A stretch of DNA of 64,000 bases, taken from the NCBI RefSeq assembly GCF_009915685.1, contig NZ_JAABLP010000002.1. One strand, given 5' to 3'. Source of the DNA: Pannonibacter tanglangensis (lineage in GTDB: Bacteria; Pseudomonadota; Alphaproteobacteria; Rhizobiales; Stappiaceae). Positions 62,186 through 64,000 of the stretch are shown here, in pieces. Position 1 is the first letter of the stretch. Each line of letters begins with the position of its first letter. Position numbers and translations under genes: made by a program. The notes beneath the pieces were generated by a model. That model had not been told where the DNA came from. It saw only the letters and a list, made by a program, of their open reading frames with translations, and did not search any database.

Positions 62186-62446
62186 TCAGGCCAGGAGGTC
62201 CTGGCCGTCCTTGTCCGCATCGGTCCCCGGGATCTTTGGGGGCCGGCCGCGTCGGGCTTGTGGCGGTTGTACCACATTTGTTTCGCTAATCGCAACACTG
62301 GTTGCGAAACTGGAACCGTCGAAGACATAGCTTTCGAGCACCCGGGCGGCTGCGACCAGCTGTTCCGGGTTCTCGCGGGCCATGCGGCCGTCCGTTCGGG
62401 TCAACGCCTCGACCAGGCGCAGGCGGGTTTCGGCGCGGTCAACCAC
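62186..62446 (-). CDS. Small phage protein between scaffold and capsid
   Basis: An 86-residue protein from a GTG (62446) overlapping the scaffold stop by 8 bp. MVDRAETRLRLVEALTRTDG and NPEQLVAAARVLESYVFDG form a charged helical N-terminal half; the C-terminal part has a basic RRGRPPKIP motif resembling an AT-hook. Function unknown. The promoter-like element for the capsid gene lies inside it. Confidence 0.65.
   Translation of the reverse strand: MVDRAETRLRLVEALTRTDGRMARENPEQLVAAARVLESYVFDGSSFATSVAISETNVVQPPQARRGRPPKIPGTDADKDGQDLLA
62266..62295 (-). promoter_or_regulatory. Prophage promoter ahead of the capsid gene
   Basis: On the minus strand TTGCGA (62290-62295), an 18-bp spacer, TACAAC (62266-62271). 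It lies about 157 bp ahead of the capsid ATG and shares about 20 of 30 positions with the element at 50189-50218. An inverted repeat gtttcgc/gcgaaac (62280-62286 and 62304-62310) overlaps and may be an operator. Confidence 0.5.
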
Positions 62447-63269
62447 GGGCGGCCTTCATCGCGTAAAGCTGGTTCAGTCGGGCTTCGTGCGTCTTCGACC
62501 CGTTCAGGTAGGCGTGCTTCCACGCCGGGTCCGACAGCAGCCGGCCGATCTCGGCTTCCGCTTCATGCGGCGTCATCGCGCCCGGATCGCGCACGCCCGG
62601 CATCTGGGGCAGTTCGCCGATCTTCGCGCCGATCGCGGCGAAGAACTGCATCGTCTTGGCATAGCCTGCAGACTTCTCGATGGCCCCGACGACCGTCTCG
62701 TCCAGTCCGAACGCCTTTGCCGCCGCCTTGGCCTGCTCGGTCTTCTGGGAATAGGCCGCGCCCCAGGACTTCTTCAGCTCGGCTTCCTCCTGCAGGTAGA
62801 GCGTTTCCGCTTCCTGCTGGGACAGGTCGCCGCGCTTGGCCGCATACGGGACATAGTCCGCCGCCAAGGCCTTGGCCTGGGCCGCGGTCAATCCGTGCTT
62901 GTGCGCGACGCCCTTGAACCAACTCTGGAAATCCGGGTCCACGGGCGCATCCCCGGGCAGGCCCAGATCGTAGTTGTCCGGCGCTTCGGGGCGACCCAGC
63001 CGGTTGAAGAAGGCGTCACGTTCTTCCTGGGACGCGTTTTCACCGGGCAGGACGACGGTGCGGCCGGCCCGGTCGTGGCCGAACATCTTCTCGAGGCTGT
63101 GGTAGGACCGCAGGGCTTCCGCCGCGCTCTGGAACTTCTTGTTCTCGGCCCAGCCCTTCAGTTCGGTGTCGCCCAGATCGCCGTACCACGGCGCGGCCGC
63201 CGGCTGGGTCTGCTGGTTCGCCGGGGCCGGCGCGGCGCCGGGCGCGGCCGGAGCGGTATCGTTTTCCAT
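62439..63269 (-). CDS. Capsid assembly scaffolding protein
   Basis: A 276-residue acidic protein. An Ala/Pro-rich disordered N-terminus (about 1-27) is followed by WYGDLGDTELKGWAENKKFQ, RPEAPDNYDLGLPGDAPVDP and a long helical region (FFAAIGAKIGELPQMPGVRD), the pattern of podovirus scaffolds. The last residues are basic (YLNGSKTHEARLNQLYAMKA), as needed to contact the capsid protein. GAGGA precedes the ATG. Confidence 0.85.
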   Translation of the reverse strand: MENDTAPAAPGAAPAPANQQTQPAAAPWYGDLGDTELKGWAENKKFQSAAEALRSYHSLEKMFGHDRAGRTVVLPGENASQEERDAFFNRLGRPEAPDNYDLGLPGDAPVDPDFQSWFKGVAHKHGLTAAQAKALAADYVPYAAKRGDLSQQEAETLYLQEEAELKKSWGAAYSQKTEQAKAAAKAFGLDETVVGAIEKSAGYAKTMQFFAAIGAKIGELPQMPGVRDPGAMTPHEAEAEIGRLLSDPAWKHAYLNGSKTHEARLNQLYAMKAARG

Positions 63270-63350
63270 TGCACTGTCCTCAAAAAGTTGCGATAATCAG
63301 AACGCTTGAAACGGTTGCCGTTTTCGGGCCTGCTTCCCCCTGTGACGACT

Positions 63351-63376
63351 GACCCCGCTCCGGCGGGGTCTTTTTT
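63351..63376 (+). terminator. Plus-strand terminator inside the minus-strand structural module
   Basis: Stem gaccccgc (63351-63358) and gcggggtc (63363-63370), loop tccg, followed by tttttt (63371-63376). The U run is only on the plus-strand transcript, although every gene around is on the minus strand. It lies between the 149-residue gene and the scaffold gene. Confidence 0.75.
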
Positions 63377-63377
63377 G

Positions 63378-63827
63378 TCAGGCGACCACGTCCGCCGCGG
63401 TCAGCCCGAGAAGGTCATAGCTGCTGCCCATCCACTGCGGTTCGATCCGCTTGCGCAGACTATCCAGCGGATATGCCGGGTTGACGTAGAGCACGAAGGG
63501 CTCGCCGCGCGCTTTCCGGTCGGCATCCGACGCCGCGACCAGCTCCGGCAGGCCGGTCAGTAGCCGGTCAGACCTGACCGCCAGCCATACCCCGGGCACC
63601 ATCAGCATGGGCGACAGCTCGTTGCCCGCGTCGTCCATCACCGCTTCCTGGGCGATGACGTTGACGCGGCTGACGGTGATTGGTGCGCCGTCAAACTCGC
63701 CCGTCATCGGCCGCGCAGACAGGGCAGCCAGTGTGACCGGCTGCTCGTCATTGGTGATCCCGAGCGCGGCAAGGTCCACCGCGTCGGGTGTCGAAAAGTG
63801 CAGGATGTGGTCGATTGTTTGGGTCAT
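63378..63827 (-). CDS. Phage protein of 149 residues, function unknown
   Basis: MTQTIDHILHFSTPDAVDLA, a beta-rich small protein with VPGVWLAVRSDRLLTGLPEL and a C-terminal VLYVNPAYPLDSLRKRIEPQ. No family recognised. Its ATG overlaps the stop of the upstream LamG-like gene (ATGA). The hairpin at 63351-63370 follows its stop. Confidence 0.72.
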   Translation of the reverse strand: MTQTIDHILHFSTPDAVDLAALGITNDEQPVTLAALSARPMTGEFDGAPITVSRVNVIAQEAVMDDAGNELSPMLMVPGVWLAVRSDRLLTGLPELVAASDADRKARGEPFVLYVNPAYPLDSLRKRIEPQWMGSSYDLLGLTAADVVA

Positions 63828-64000
63828 GCTGCGGCCACCTGGTTGAAGAGCGCCAGCGCGTCGGCGTCGGACAGGGCGAACGCGCCGAAGGCAGCCATAC
63901 GGGTTTGGGAATTGTTCCTGTCTTGGCCGTTAACCCCGTTGCAGGCAATTCCGACGCCAGATGGGGTGCCCACCATCATCGGCCGAGTAATCCTACCGGG
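63824..64000 (-). CDS. C-terminal end of a LamG-like phage protein (cut by window edge)
   Basis: The frame is open to the right edge; 58 residues are visible, ending RMAAFGAFALSDADALALFN then QVAAA. This closing pattern (aliphatic-Gly-x-aromatic, A-L-S/T-D-A-D/E, A-L-F/Y-N) is typical of the last strand and tail of concanavalin/LamG-type domains, which bind carbohydrate. It may be a head fibre or adhesin; the start is outside the window. Confidence 0.6.
   Translation of the reverse strand, partial: PGRITRPMMVGTPSGVGIACNGVNGQDRNNSQTRMAAFGAFALSDADALALFNQVAAA

Larger units (their letters stand above)
44172..64000. mobile_element. Temperate T7-like (podovirus) prophage, left part, in tRNA-Lys
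   Basis: A tyrosine integrase next to the tRNA 3' end faces a continuous minus-strand run of T7-type genes: scaffold, capsid, tail tubular A and B, internal virion proteins, tail spike, endolysin, spanins. The left boundary is inferred to lie in the tRNA 3' half (about 44222-44247); the right boundary, portal, terminase, replication and regulatory genes lie beyond the window. All visible structural genes are intact with coupled junctions, so the module shows no decay. Confidence 0.92.

Overview
The window is chromosomal DNA from a GC-rich alphaproteobacterium, most likely of the order Hyphomicrobiales (Rhizobiales). The evidence is gene order: rpsF-rpsR-rplI-dnaB facing fabD-fabG-acpP-fabF-mltG-yicC-gmk; the block lptF-lptG-lptD-surA-pdxA-rsmA facing pepA-holC; and ppiD-trpD-trpC-moaC-moeA facing tpiA-secG-pyrG. 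A family-level guess such as Stappiaceae is only an impression. No plasmid or rRNA features were seen.

Layout. 1-2118 (minus): ribosomal proteins S6, S18, L9 and the start of dnaB. 2643-9238 (plus): fatty-acid synthesis (fabD, fabG, acpP, fabF), murein processing (mltG), yicC and gmk, closed by a terminator. 9309-10385 (minus): a DUF4214, probably calcium-binding secreted protein that is poorer in GC than its surroundings and looks acquired. 10496-18181 (minus): the LPS-export/outer-membrane operon lptF-lptG-lptD-surA-pdxA-rsmA. 18394-20966: pepA, a 40-residue membrane or secreted peptide gene, and holC. 21454-30188 is an accessory stretch between holC and ndk: a carboxy(nor)spermidine pathway pair, a D-2-hydroxyacid dehydrogenase, a HAD hydrolase, a RelB/RelE-type toxin-antitoxin locus whose toxin is frameshifted, an ABC-F ATPase and a DUF4344 metalloprotease-like protein. 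30386-34440: a molybdopterin oxidoreductase, a capsular/OCH1-type glycosyltransferase and about 1 kb of non-coding DNA holding an AT-rich dyad, a 14-bp tandem array and an 8-bp tandem array. 34441-39931 (minus): moeA, moaC, trpC, trpD, ppiD. 40120-43992 (plus): tpiA, secG, pyrG, a VOC protein.

From tRNA-Lys(TTT) at 44172 to the right edge lies the left part of a prophage. A tyrosine integrase sits just downstream of the tRNA. Facing it, on the minus strand and reading leftward from the window edge, is a complete T7-like (podovirus) assembly, ejection and lysis module: a LamG-like protein (cut by the edge), a 149-residue protein, scaffold, an 86-residue protein, major capsid protein, a 158-residue protein, tail tubular proteins A and B, a GNAT-fold protein, a small internal virion protein, an ejection protein with a lytic transglycosylase domain, two large ejection proteins in tandem, a tail spike with a self-cleaving S74 chaperone, an amidase endolysin, Rz, Rz1 and a single-pass membrane protein. 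Nearly all these genes are joined by ATGA, GTGA, TAATG or TAAATG junctions. Portal, terminase, replication and any RNA polymerase genes must lie to the right of the window. Two minus-strand promoters of matching architecture (TTNCGA, 18-bp spacer, TA-rich -10) lie ahead of the capsid gene and of the tail spike gene and may set separate late-expression levels.

The most noteworthy items are the temperate T7-like prophage with its rearranged ejection proteins and paired promoters, the 14-bp tandem array, the frameshifted toxin beside an intact antitoxin and operator, the 40-residue peptide gene, and the nspC leader with two mutually exclusive hairpins.
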